From Dictyobacter arantiisoli (GTDB taxonomy: Bacteria; Chloroflexota; Ktedonobacteria; Ktedonobacterales; Ktedonobacteraceae), in NCBI RefSeq assembly GCF_008326305.1, contig NZ_BIXY01000036.1, forward strand, positions 1 to 62,211: a DNA stretch of 62,211 nt, given 5' to 3'. Position 1 is the first letter of the stretch; the number at the start of each line of letters is the position of its first letter. Of this stretch, positions 52,432 to 60,893 are shown one piece after another. The notes below the pieces were generated by a model. That model had not been told where the DNA came from and did no database searches. It saw nothing but the letters and a program-made list of their open reading frames with translations. The position numbers and the translations under genes are program-made.

Positions 52432-53507
52432 ATGAATTATTTACGACGGATCTCACCTGTCCTTGCGACATGTTTATTTAGTGTTCTGTTTTTTTTGTCA
52501 TCGCTCCTATAAATGTTTTCGCATCACCCTCTGTTTTTTACCATAGTAGTCAATCTACAAAAAACACTTGCCTTCAACCACCACAAAACGTTGATTTGAT
52601 GACACTTTCTGATACAGAACTCCTTTCTTATGGTCTCCCTACTCATAATGAAATAAAGGGAGAACTTACTTTCTGGACTAAAGCTCTTGCTCATGCCAAA
52701 CACCGTACCTGCGGCACTAGTATTAGCAGAATCAAAACCAAGACTCAAATTCATCCTCCTAAAAAAGTTGAGAATTGGTTACGGTCTAATAACTGGTCGG
52801 GTAATGAAGCGACTGGAAATCGAGCAACATACAGGGTAGCATATGTAGAGTTTAATGTGCCAACTATTGCAACAAATGATCTACATGCAGCAGTAAGTGT
52901 TTGGGCTGGTGTTGGTGGGGACTATAGTTTTGGAGGTTCCAATGCAGTACTGCCTCAAGTTGGTGTATTTTCGCAACCTACATGTACAGGGTCTAGTTCA
53001 GCCTCTTGCCAGTACAATGAATCATTCTGGGAAATTGCAGGTCCCAAAAATGACCCTGGCCAGATGAATCTTCCTCTGTCACAGCTTAATGCCGGTGACC
53101 GAGTATATGCGTATGTGAGTTCAAATGTTAATAATGATGGTGATAATTACTTTTTTATCTCGAATGAGACAGTGAACAACTATAACTCCCATATGGATAC
53201 TTCTAAAGTCTTCTCGGATAGCGCAACAGGTGAGTGTATTGTAGAGCGTCCAGGTTTCCTAAATGGTGGTTTATACGATCTCGCAGACTTCAACACCAAC
53301 GCAGGTCATTCTATAGAACTTGATAACTGCACAATTGGAGATAGGAATGACAATCAAAAAGGTATTGGTAATTGGCCCCATGATGGAATGCAGTTGTGGA
53401 ATACAAGCTTCACATATGTGATGGCTCAACCTGGCTCTATTTTTAATAATGGCTACAATTACTCGGTATATTGTACAACATATTATAACTCGTGTTATAA
53501 TCAATAA
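52432..53507 (+). pseudogene. G1-family (eqolisin-like) secreted protease, frameshifted in the signal peptide at a T8 run
   Basis: ATG 52432, with AGGAAGG upstream, begins a signal peptide (MNYLRRISPVLATCLFSVLFF) that stops in frame soon after a run of eight T (52489-52496). The rest of the signal sequence and the whole mature protein continue in another frame (positions divisible by three): FVIAPINVFA, then the mature chain from about 52524. One extra T would restore one frame. The mature part matches glutamic peptidases: Gln in NAVLPQVGV and Glu in ECIVERPGF, both expected catalytic residues present, with the LYDLADF segment. The first in-frame start in the main frame is TTG 52596. This may be a true mutation, slippage-controlled expression or a homopolymer sequencing error. 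Confidence 0.75.
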
Positions 53508-53517
53508 CACGAGTTAT
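53485..53517 (+). terminator. 14-bp hairpin at end of G1 protease gene
   Basis: ATAACTCGTGTTAT (53485-53498) pairs perfectly with ATAACACGAGTTAT (53504-53517); the stop codon lies within it. Confidence 0.65.
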
Positions 53518-53581
53518 TAATCAATTTCTACTTTTCTCTATATTGCCTTTAATAAATAAGGTGTTAAGAGATAGTGGATTT

Positions 53582-53634
53582 AAAATAAAGTCATGCATAA
53601 AAATTGATAAATATTTTATGTATGACTTTATTTT
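53582..53634. terminator. 21-bp hairpin between convergent genes
   Basis: Arms 53582-53602 and 53614-53634 pair at 20 of 21 positions with an 11-base loop. It directly precedes the stop of the minus-strand propeller gene (53639) and is flanked by A/T runs, so it probably terminates both convergent transcripts. Confidence 0.7.
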
Positions 53635-53638
53635 ATCT

Positions 53639-55105
53639 TCATAAAAGCGAATAAAGTGTACGGTGCCAAAGTACATGCCCATCGACTGCACGCAAGGTAA
53701 ACAATTCTATCTGACCTTCACTGGCATACACAGCATAAATAATTCCTTGTTGAATGATTGGGAAGGCAATTTCTTGCCGGGCTAGTTGCACTTGCCAGAG
53801 GCGATGACCGGTATTGATTTGAATGGCAATAATAAGGCTAGAACGAAGATTATCCGTTGTAAGCATAGAAACATAGATAGCATCCCCTTCAGCATTAAAT
53901 GAACCAAACAGTGTTCCAGGGCGTGTTTGATATTGCCAGAGTAAGATTCCTGAAATTGATTTCAGGGCGTAAATTGATCCGTCTTCTGCTGAAACAAATA
54001 CAATACCCTTAGCTACAGATTTTAGGGATATGTTACTTATTTCTGAAGGCGCAGTCGATGGTAACTTATAGCGCCAATGTACATCTCCATTACTTGTTTG
54101 TAGCGCTTCTACATAGCCATCCACAACTGTGTAAAGAGTTGAACCGTCTGCTTGCAATATAGAAGCATTCATATGATCCAGAGAATTTTGCCAGAGTAGT
54201 GAGCCACTCGATGCATTCAATGCATATATATGAGCACCTGAAGATTGAGATCCTGGGGTGTAGGAAGTAAAGTATAGATTGCCTTGCAAGATAATAGGTG
54301 GAGAAAGAAACGCATCTTGATTCGTTACATGATATTGCCAGATGGCTCTTCCATCGCTAGCTTTTAACGCGTATACAGTTTTTGTAGATTTATATGTGTA
54401 TCCATAAAGAATGTTGTTCACTACTGTTGGCGGAGCACGATTCTCACTACCAAATGGAGATTGCCAGAGCAGTTTTCCATCACTAATACGCATCGCGAAT
54501 GTAGAGTTTGTTCCACTTGTGTATAAAATTCCATTTGTTACCATCGGATCCCCGGTATTGGGGATCTTATAAATATGTGTTGAAGTTCCTGTCTTAATAG
54601 AATAGGACCGAATATCGTTTCCCGTATTTATATAAAGATCAGTTCCATAGATAAATGGTTGAGGCTGAATAGAAATTGCCAAACTGGATGTTCCTTGCCC
54701 ATTCGGAGAAACATTACTTTCCTGACCGGGGAATATACTAAACTGAGAGAATATGAAAACAATTGCACTTAAAGAAAATACTACAATGATAATAGCAATC
54801 AATAAATTGAGGCGCCAAACCTTTTTCCTTGAGTGCTTTAATTGGGGAATTGCTTGACTCGTATTCATAGCGGTTGCTATATTTGATTGATATGTTTTTT
54901 GATCTAGTCGCTGGAACACTGATTTTTTTGCCTCTTCTAACATCAGGGCGTTTATCTGTTGGTTACTGTAGAGTTGTTGCAAATTTTGAATCAGATTTTG
55001 ATTACGATTTGATGGTTGCATTTGATTGTCATCCCTCCTATTCTCGATGAAGTCAGTCACGCGTTCGTCAACCGTTTCGGGAGTAAAAGGATCGTCTGTA
55101 AACAT
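53639..55105 (-). CDS. Membrane-anchored PQQ-like beta-propeller protein, putative anti-sigma partner, 488 aa
   Basis: A cytosolic N-terminal region of about 95 residues (Asn/Gln-rich, DERVTDFIENRR) precedes one membrane helix (LNLLIAIIIVVFSLSAIVFIF, about 100-120). The extracellular part is a single propeller with repeats such as VYALKASDGRAIWQY, IYALNASSGSLLWQN and LFTLRAVDGHVLWH. The gene starts 18 bases after the sigma-factor stop with GAGGAGA upstream of ATG 55105. This arrangement is the usual one for an ECF sigma factor and its membrane regulator, but no zinc anti-sigma motif is visible, so the anti-sigma role is inference. AT-rich like its neighbours. Confidence 0.82.
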   Translation of the reverse strand: MFTDDPFTPETVDERVTDFIENRRDDNQMQPSNRNQNLIQNLQQLYSNQQINALMLEEAKKSVFQRLDQKTYQSNIATAMNTSQAIPQLKHSRKKVWRLNLLIAIIIVVFSLSAIVFIFSQFSIFPGQESNVSPNGQGTSSLAISIQPQPFIYGTDLYINTGNDIRSYSIKTGTSTHIYKIPNTGDPMVTNGILYTSGTNSTFAMRISDGKLLWQSPFGSENRAPPTVVNNILYGYTYKSTKTVYALKASDGRAIWQYHVTNQDAFLSPPIILQGNLYFTSYTPGSQSSGAHIYALNASSGSLLWQNSLDHMNASILQADGSTLYTVVDGYVEALQTSNGDVHWRYKLPSTAPSEISNISLKSVAKGIVFVSAEDGSIYALKSISGILLWQYQTRPGTLFGSFNAEGDAIYVSMLTTDNLRSSLIIAIQINTGHRLWQVQLARQEIAFPIIQQGIIYAVYASEGQIELFTLRAVDGHVLWHRTLYSLL

Positions 55106-55123
55106 ACAATTGTCTCCTCTCAT

Positions 55124-55654
55124 TTATGCATGATAGGTATTGCGCAGATGATTTATCGCTCGTGAGAGTAGCACTCGAACAGTGCTATCACGCTTGCCCA
55201 AGATGGATGCGATCTCGACGCAGCGAAGTCCATTGGCAAAACGAAGGAATAATACTTGTTGCTGCAAAGGTGGTAGACGATGTATAGCAACTTGTAATTG
55301 TTGGAGTTCTTCTTGCTTAATTACTTTTTGTTCGGGATCTTCATTCTTGTCTCCACTAAATATTTCCTCTACCAGTTGTAGTGCTACCTCTGGCATCTTT
55401 CCTGTTTTTCGATATTGATCAATGATCTTATGCTGGGCTACGCGCCGTAGCCATGCAATTTGTTCGTTCGTACTGAGACTGAGAAAACCTTTCCATTCTA
55501 GTGCCGCGAGAAAAACTTCCACCAGAAGATCTTCTGCTTCTTCTTGAGAAGAAAGACGCGAACGAACGTAAGTGAAAAGAGGGAAAGACATTCTCTCATA
55601 AAGGATTGCCATTGGCGAGTCCTCTAAATAAGTGTCAAATAACTTTTTTTTCAT
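55124..55654 (-). CDS. ECF-type RNA polymerase sigma factor, 176 aa
   Basis: Group 4 sigma-70 factor. Region 2 (about 15-85) includes PLFTYVRSRLSSQEEAEDLLVEVFLAALE and AWLRRVAQHKIIDQYRK. Region 4 (about 115-172) has LPPLQQQVLFLRFANGLRCVEIASILGKRDSTVRVLLSRAINHLR, the helix-turn-helix that reads the -35 element (described here as positions, spanning two segments). No region 3 and no C-terminal extension. GAGAGAG precedes ATG 55654. Co-directional with the propeller gene, forming a two-gene operon. Confidence 0.92.
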   Translation of the reverse strand: MKKKLFDTYLEDSPMAILYERMSFPLFTYVRSRLSSQEEAEDLLVEVFLAALEWKGFLSLSTNEQIAWLRRVAQHKIIDQYRKTGKMPEVALQLVEEIFSGDKNEDPEQKVIKQEELQQLQVAIHRLPPLQQQVLFLRFANGLRCVEIASILGKRDSTVRVLLSRAINHLRNTYHA

Positions 55655-56605
55655 GCTCTCTCTCAAATTATCTTAATAGCCTTGCAAAGATTACTATACA
55701 TCTTGCATCCTGTTCATATACATTTGAAGCAAGTTAATTTCAAAATGCGTTACGTTAGATTGATAGTGCGCAGCATGATTTTCAAAAATAATTTGCAGAT
55801 TATATTTCGTAGCATACAATTTGGATTTCATTTCTATGTTCATTCTGATTTGAAATAAGCAACATAGACTACTCTTGGAAAACATATTTTGCACATCAGT
55901 GACACTATTAAATCGTAAAAAGCGCCAAAACGTTACAGTGTAATTTACTTCTACATTTTTTGAAAAAATATATGTCTTAGTGACTGCTATACAGAAACGG
56001 GTTAAGTCAGTTTCACGTTGGGATGCAGTACTAGTAGCAGAGATAACATGACTCTCTCTTCATCTGGCGCCGTAGTGGGACGATAATTCATCACTGTCTA
56101 TCATATGGGTCTGCGTTATAAATATCTAGTAAATGGGGTAAATCTGGACGGCGTCCGAGTGCGTTTATGATATGATGATTATGATATAGGTAGCCGTATC
56201 CACGCAAGGGGATATGGTTGATGAGATCGATTGAAAGCGGCACCCCTCGTGGGGAAACCGCATTGTCCGCTCTTCCCTTCAGGTGAGAGGCGCGTGCGAT
56301 GGATTTCTCCACGAGGAATGCCGCTCTGTCGTTGTCTTTCCGTTGTCTTTTTGTAAACTATTTGGCTCTCTATCCTTCCAGAGGATAGAGTGGAGGGGGA
56401 GTTTGCGAGGACAGCCATTCCCCCGGCATGGGCTTCCGCCTCTGCACTCCGTTTTCACCCGCAATGACGGAGTGCCGACTATTTCTGCAATGATGCTTTA
56501 TTTGCGCTGTATGCACTGCTTTAAAAGAAGAATAATCGCTGACGATGCTTGATTAATGATACATAATGCTGAACCATTGTGTCACATCTATCTAAAGGAG
56601 TTCGC
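55655..56605. other. 950-base non-coding region with repeats
   Basis: The first 550 bases (55655-56200) are AT-rich and without coding character. From 56200 the composition becomes GC-richer and repeat-like, including the family B copy at 56364-56479 and a CTATCC/GGATAG hairpin at about 56370-56390. An AAAGGAG site (about 56594-56600) belongs to the next gene. Confidence 0.45.
56364..56479 (+). repeat. Interspersed repeat family B, copy 2
   Basis: The reverse complement of 19593-19705 with roughly three quarters identity by eye; shared blocks are GCTCTC, GGAGGGGGAGTTTGCGAGGA, CATGGGCT and TTTCACCCGCAA. Non-coding. Confidence 0.65.
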
Positions 56606-57811
56606 ATGAGTTTCCTCGCGTATCCAAGCACGACCGAACAAAAAGAGTTGCTGGCACTGGCTGGCGAACTGGCTGATATCTTTGCTCAACGGGCCTCCGA
56701 GCACGATTGGGAAGGTCGCTTTCCTGTAGAGAATTTTAAAGATTTACAGAAAGCTGGCTACCTTTCTCTCTCCATTCCACGTGACCTGGGTGGTCAGGGG
56801 GCGTCGCTTTTGGATCTGGTCCACGCGCAGTATCGTCTGGCGCAGGGAGATGCCTCAACGGCTCTGGTGGCCTGTATGCACCTGATGCACATTGGTCGGC
56901 TGGTAGAGGATCGTACAGAGCATCCAGAGCCGATTTTGCGTCTGTGTCAGGATGTGATTGAGCATGGCGCGATGATCAATAGCGCGGTCAGCGAGCCAGC
57001 TACTGGGAGTCCCAGCCGGGGTGGTCGCCCGCAGACAACGGCATATCGCCAGCCCGATGGTTCCTGGCAGATACGCGGTCGGAAGAACTTTACCACTGGC
57101 AGTCACGCCCTCAGCTATTTTATTGTGGGATGTAGTATCGAGGATCAGGCTGGCACCGCTTCAGGACTGGCTCCCCTGACAGCGGAGCGTGGGAATTTCC
57201 TGGTCCCCAGCAACGTTCAGGGCGTGAGTATCGAGGATACCTGGAATACTGTGGGCATGCGTGGATCTGGCAGCAACGATTTGATCCTGGATGATGTTCA
57301 TATCTCTCCTGAAAGCTATCTGGATGTTCTGGTACCCACGGAGCCTTCGATTCAGACGAAGCAGGGTGTCTGGGGATTAGTACTGGCAGCTGGCTATCTG
57401 GGCATTGCTCAGGCGGCCCGTGACGAGGCGATACGCTTTGCACAGACACGTCGTCCCAACTCTCTCAAGCAGTCCATCGCCACTGTGCCACATATTCAGG
57501 ATAAGCTGGGAAAGATTGAGGTGTTGCTTTTGGAGAGCCAGGCTGTCCTCTTTGGCCTCGCTGAGCACTATACTGAGGACAATCAGCATGTGGATGTGGC
57601 GCTGATAGGGGCTGCCAAATATCTGGCGGTCAACAACGCCATTCAGATCATCGATCTTGCTATGCGGGTCGTGGGAGCCGCCAGTTTAGCTCTCACGTCG
57701 CCCCTGCAACGCTATTACCGCGACATCCGCGCTGGCCTGCACAATCCTCCCATGGATGACGTGGCCCTGTCTGCCCTCGCCAAACGCGCCCTTGGTCCTG
57801 AAGTACTGTAA
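56606..57811 (+). CDS. Acyl-CoA dehydrogenase family flavoprotein, 401 aa
   Basis: N-terminal helical domain (about 1-120), central beta domain (about 121-235; AVSEPATGSPSRGG and GRKNFTTGSHALSY are the FAD/substrate strands) and C-terminal four-helix bundle (about 240-400). The RGSGSNDLILDDVHIS block is typical. No obvious catalytic Glu of true acyl-CoA dehydrogenases is seen; the C-terminus YYRDIRAGLHNPPMDD resembles the DszC/HpaH-like monooxygenase branch, so it may be a flavin-dependent dehydrogenase or monooxygenase of another substrate. AAAGGAG precedes ATG 56606. Single gene. Confidence 0.87.
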   Translation: MSFLAYPSTTEQKELLALAGELADIFAQRASEHDWEGRFPVENFKDLQKAGYLSLSIPRDLGGQGASLLDLVHAQYRLAQGDASTALVACMHLMHIGRLVEDRTEHPEPILRLCQDVIEHGAMINSAVSEPATGSPSRGGRPQTTAYRQPDGSWQIRGRKNFTTGSHALSYFIVGCSIEDQAGTASGLAPLTAERGNFLVPSNVQGVSIEDTWNTVGMRGSGSNDLILDDVHISPESYLDVLVPTEPSIQTKQGVWGLVLAAGYLGIAQAARDEAIRFAQTRRPNSLKQSIATVPHIQDKLGKIEVLLLESQAVLFGLAEHYTEDNQHVDVALIGAAKYLAVNNAIQIIDLAMRVVGAASLALTSPLQRYYRDIRAGLHNPPMDDVALSALAKRALGPEVL

Positions 57812-57836
57812 GCCCTCAATTGACCTCTCAATGCTC

Positions 57837-57875
57837 GCATGTGGACGGATAAAGAGTGCTTGTCCGTTCACATGC
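57837..57875. terminator. Hairpin between convergent genes
   Basis: GCATGTGGACGGA (57837-57849) pairs with TCCGTTCACATGC (57863-57875), with one G-T pair. It separates the dehydrogenase from the convergent acetyltransferase. Confidence 0.6.
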
Positions 57876-57904
57876 TTCATCAAGCCCGTGTGTTTGTACG
57901 CAGG

Positions 57905-59080
57905 TTAGAAGGTCTCGAACAGATAAGGCTGTTGCAATGGGAACATGCGACTGAAAACCGTTTGTAGTTCAGTGGATGGATCTCCCCAGCCGCGCAGGGC
58001 AAAGGTCGCTGGTTCATTGGTGCCATAGATGAGTGAGGTGAGGGCCTGGATGCTTAATTCACAGTCGGCCGTCGCGCTGGGACTAATCTGTAGCTGTCCC
58101 TCATGGGTGGCAAAACGGTAGGTGCCATTGTTCCAGGGACAATATTCATCATGGATGCGGGCACTAAAGCTTCCCGCTCCCGTATGCACTCCGGCCAGCT
58201 TATCAATGGCGATGATGCGTCCCAGCGGCGGCTCAATGCTGCTGACCTGTACATTCAGGTCAGGCCACCAGGTTTCGGGACGCTCAAAAGGCGGGAGGAT
58301 CATTTCAACCGTTTGCACATGATCAATATGTCGTGCTAACCATTCCAGTAAGAGATAGCGGCCCTGGATATCGTCATACCAGAACTGGCTGGCTTCCAGC
58401 GTCCCACCATGCCCGCTGATCTTATACGTCATCATCCCTTTGATTGTCCCATCTACCCGCGCTATCGCCAGCCATTGCCCGTTTTTGTCACGCCAGGGTA
58501 ATTTAAAGTTGGGAGAGAAGAGTCCCATGCCGTGGATCTGTGGTAGTCTGGTGCGGATATATTCCTGATAGAGATCGTAGCCCTGAGCGATATCTAATAA
58601 CTCGACGGCACCATTCCAACTTTTCTTGAGCAGCGGCTGTAATGGTTGGGGCGCAAAGCGTATACGTTTAGGCTGCGTAAAAGTGGTATAGCCCAGTCGT
58701 GTATAGAAGGATTCACGAAATGGATAGAGGGTAGAAATAGCCACTCCCTGTTCATAGAGTTGCGCAAAGATAGAGCTGAGCATTTGCCTGGCATAGCCCT
58801 TGCGCCTGCCTGTTGGATGGGTTGATACCACTCCCAGACCATTGCCCGCATAGAGCTGACCACGAATATTCAGGGTCATAGGAAAACTGGCTGCACTGGC
58901 AACGGGTTTCTCATCCTCAAAAACCGCGAAATAGCTAGCTTCACCAGCTGGAGGATAATATTTTTGCCACTCCGCCGGTTCTGGCAATGGAGGCGTTGCC
59001 CTGAAGGCATAGGCAGACATAGGACGGAGCACAGAGAGGACTTCATCCTGTTTTAACAGGCGAATAGTGATCTCACTCAT
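57905..59080 (-). CDS. GNAT-family acetyltransferase of the Eis type, 391 aa
   Basis: Three-part architecture of the Eis family: an N-terminal GNAT domain (about 1-150) with the acetyl-CoA loop VSTHPTGRRKGYARQML, a second degenerate GNAT domain (about 155-285), and a C-terminal sterol-carrier-like domain (about 290-391). The chain ends in YLFETF, and the C-terminal Phe carboxylate takes part in catalysis in characterised members. Eis enzymes acetylate amines such as aminoglycosides or lysines; the substrate here is unknown. The ribosome site is weak. A short dyad ATTTGCG/CGCAAAT (59113-59128) lies just upstream of the start. Confidence 0.88.
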   Translation of the reverse strand: MSEITIRLLKQDEVLSVLRPMSAYAFRATPPLPEPAEWQKYYPPAGEASYFAVFEDEKPVASAASFPMTLNIRGQLYAGNGLGVVSTHPTGRRKGYARQMLSSIFAQLYEQGVAISTLYPFRESFYTRLGYTTFTQPKRIRFAPQPLQPLLKKSWNGAVELLDIAQGYDLYQEYIRTRLPQIHGMGLFSPNFKLPWRDKNGQWLAIARVDGTIKGMMTYKISGHGGTLEASQFWYDDIQGRYLLLEWLARHIDHVQTVEMILPPFERPETWWPDLNVQVSSIEPPLGRIIAIDKLAGVHTGAGSFSARIHDEYCPWNNGTYRFATHEGQLQISPSATADCELSIQALTSLIYGTNEPATFALRGWGDPSTELQTVFSRMFPLQQPYLFETF

Positions 59081-59463
59081 AAAGGGGTGGTCTTTCTAGT
59101 TTTTATTGAAGTATTTGCGTTCGCAAATGGAAGAGAAAAAGGAAGGTTCCTGCTCTCATCTTTATGATGCCATGGAGGAAGGGGACCTGTCCAGTTTGTG
59201 TGCCTTCCTCTCTGGTGATTCGTTTTCAGGTAGTGTATAATAGCAAACCGTCAGCAAATGTTTTGTACAACAGTTAACCTGTACACTTCCACGGGGTAGC
59301 ACAACTTTTGTTTTATTCCACTCCTCATATAAATTCTGATTGTGTGAAGGGGACTGCTATGATATACTAAGGAACAAAATGTGGGCTACTTTTGTTATCA
59401 TATGTAGAAGCGCCCATATGGCCTTCTGAACAAGACAATTTAGACGAAAGGGGAATTTCATCA
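59081..59463. other. Divergent region upstream of small CxxC protein
   Basis: Contains the ATTTGCG-TT-CGCAAAT dyad (59113-59128) next to the acetyltransferase start. A promoter candidate for the small protein is TTGTGT (59340-59345), 17 bases, TATACT (59363-59368). Nothing else is recognised. Confidence 0.4.
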
Positions 59464-59652
59464 ATGCCTAAGAAGGGTGAACTTTCTAAAACCGCTCGTG
59501 CCTCTATGGCGAACCGTGAGACCGTAAACCATGTCACAAAGCATGTCTGCGCTTCTTGCAATGAGCCTATCTGGTTGACCGATCTGTATCCAGTCAAAGT
59601 CCTGGGTAAAGGTATGTCTTTCTACCATAAGGACCATTATAAGGTTCAATAA
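59464..59652 (+). CDS. Small basic protein with CxxC...HxxH zinc-binding pattern, 62 aa
   Basis: A 62-aa protein with a basic N-terminus (MPKKGELSKTAR) and a compact second half carrying CASC and YHKDHY, that is CxxC followed about 24 residues later by two His, a plausible zinc knuckle. AAAGGGG lies ahead of the ATG at 59464. It has its own promoter candidate and a strong terminator, so it is likely expressed alone. No family recognised; the size and charge would suit a nucleic-acid- or ribosome-associated protein, which is only inference. Confidence 0.7.
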   Translation: MPKKGELSKTARASMANRETVNHVTKHVCASCNEPIWLTDLYPVKVLGKGMSFYHKDHYKVQ

Positions 59653-59715
59653 GCTAGCATTTCTGTCTCGCGTCTGATCCTTCCTGGATCAGCACGACAG
59701 ATAGCACAAAAGATT

Positions 59716-59755
59716 AAACAAGCTCCCCAGCCTCGATGAGTGAGCTTGTTTTTTT
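59716..59755 (+). terminator. Rho-independent terminator
   Basis: AAACAAGCTC (59716-59725) pairs with GAGCTTGTTT (59742-59751), followed by a T run. Confidence 0.8.
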
Positions 59756-59794
59756 ATACTTGTAAAGATTTCTAAGCCAGGGCTTTCCAATTCT

Positions 59795-59895
59795 TTTTGT
59801 TGCCGCATTCGGCGGCAGGGAGAGAGGAGGGAAGGTGGGGAACACCCACACCCCGGCAGAGGGGCTACTTTCCCTCTGCACCCCCTGCATCCGTG
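59795..59895 (+). repeat. GC-rich repeat-like segment upstream of pheA
   Basis: The block ACACCCCGGCAGAGGGGCT followed by CCCTCTGCACC resembles part of repeat family B (CCCCGGCATGGGCT...CCTCTGCACTCC near 56420-56450). It includes a GCCGCATTCGGCGGC hairpin. It lies directly ahead of the pheA ribosome site. Confidence 0.45.
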
Positions 59896-59908
59896 AGGAG
59901 ATATATGT

Positions 59909-60790
59909 ATGGCGCAAACAACAAATGCTGATTCTGCACAAGGAACTGCTGTGGCTGCTGTCGTCCGGGTTGCTTTTCAGGGCGAACTGGGGGCTTTCGG
60001 CGATGAAGCGGTGCGAAGCTACTTTGGTGCTCAGCTACAGTTGAAGCCAGAGCCGATTCCCTATCGTACTTTTGCCGAGGTTTTTCGCGCGGTATCCGCT
60101 GGCGAAGTGGATCATGGATTGGTACCAGTCGAGAATTCACAGGCCGGTAGTATTAATGATGTCTATGATCTCTTACGGCAACATGATCTCTTTGTGACTG
60201 GTGAAATCGTGCATCCGGTTAATCATTGCTTGCTTGCCTTGCCTGGACAAAGCATTAGTGATATCAAGCGCGTTATTTCGCATCCACAAGCCCTGGCACA
60301 GTCAGATGTCTATCTGCGTGAGCTAGGGGTAGAGATTGTCGCGACCTATGATACGGCTGGTAGTGCCAAGATGGTGTATGAGGAGCAACTGGAGGGCGTA
60401 GCGGCTGTGGCCGGAGCAGGGGCGGCTGAACGGTACGAATTAAATATTCTGGCTCATGGTATCCAAACCATCAAGGATAACTACACGCGTTTTATCGCAC
60501 TATCGCGAGAGCCAGCGCCACGTCAGGCTGGTAGTGCCAAGACCATGTTAGTTATGGCGACAGCTCATCAGCCAGGCACCTTAAATAAATGCCTTTCCTA
60601 TCTGTCCGACAACCAGATCAATCTGATTAAGCTTGAGTCGCGCCCATCGCGTCAGCGACCCTGGGAATATGTCTTTTATCTCGATTTAGAAGGACATCGT
60701 GACGATCCCGTTGTACGCAATGCGCTCGCCGATCTCGCGGGACAGACCATCTTTTGCAAAGTGTTAGGTTCCTTTGCCCGCAGCCTCTAG
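59909..60790 (+). CDS. pheA: Prephenate dehydratase
   Basis: Converts prephenate to phenylpyruvate in phenylalanine synthesis. The catalytic domain (about 20-205) has VAFQGELGAFGDEA, VPVENSQAGSINDVYDLL, and the essential Thr-Arg-Phe in NYTRF. A C-terminal ACT domain (about 220-293) with GTLNKCLSYLSDNQINLIKLESRPS binds phenylalanine for feedback control (positions given across two segments). It is a monofunctional 293-aa enzyme without chorismate mutase. GAGGAG precedes ATG 59909. It is convergent with mrp across a 31-bp palindrome. Confidence 0.95.
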   Translation: MAQTTNADSAQGTAVAAVVRVAFQGELGAFGDEAVRSYFGAQLQLKPEPIPYRTFAEVFRAVSAGEVDHGLVPVENSQAGSINDVYDLLRQHDLFVTGEIVHPVNHCLLALPGQSISDIKRVISHPQALAQSDVYLRELGVEIVATYDTAGSAKMVYEEQLEGVAAVAGAGAAERYELNILAHGIQTIKDNYTRFIALSREPAPRQAGSAKTMLVMATAHQPGTLNKCLSYLSDNQINLIKLESRPSRQRPWEYVFYLDLEGHRDDPVVRNALADLAGQTIFCKVLGSFARSL

Positions 60791-60811
60791 CCTGTTATAA
60801 ACCACGTAATC

Positions 60812-60878
60812 TATAAAGAGTCCCCACGATCGGTATCTCATCACAGGGATGAGATACCGATCGTGGGGACTCTTTATA
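60812..60878. terminator. 31-bp perfect hairpin between pheA and mrp
   Basis: Arms 60812-60842 and 60848-60878 are perfectly complementary with the 5-base loop ACAGG. It lies between convergent genes, with A/T ends on both sides; a bidirectional terminator. Confidence 0.82.
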
Positions 60879-60893
60879 CGGTATGCCTGGTTG

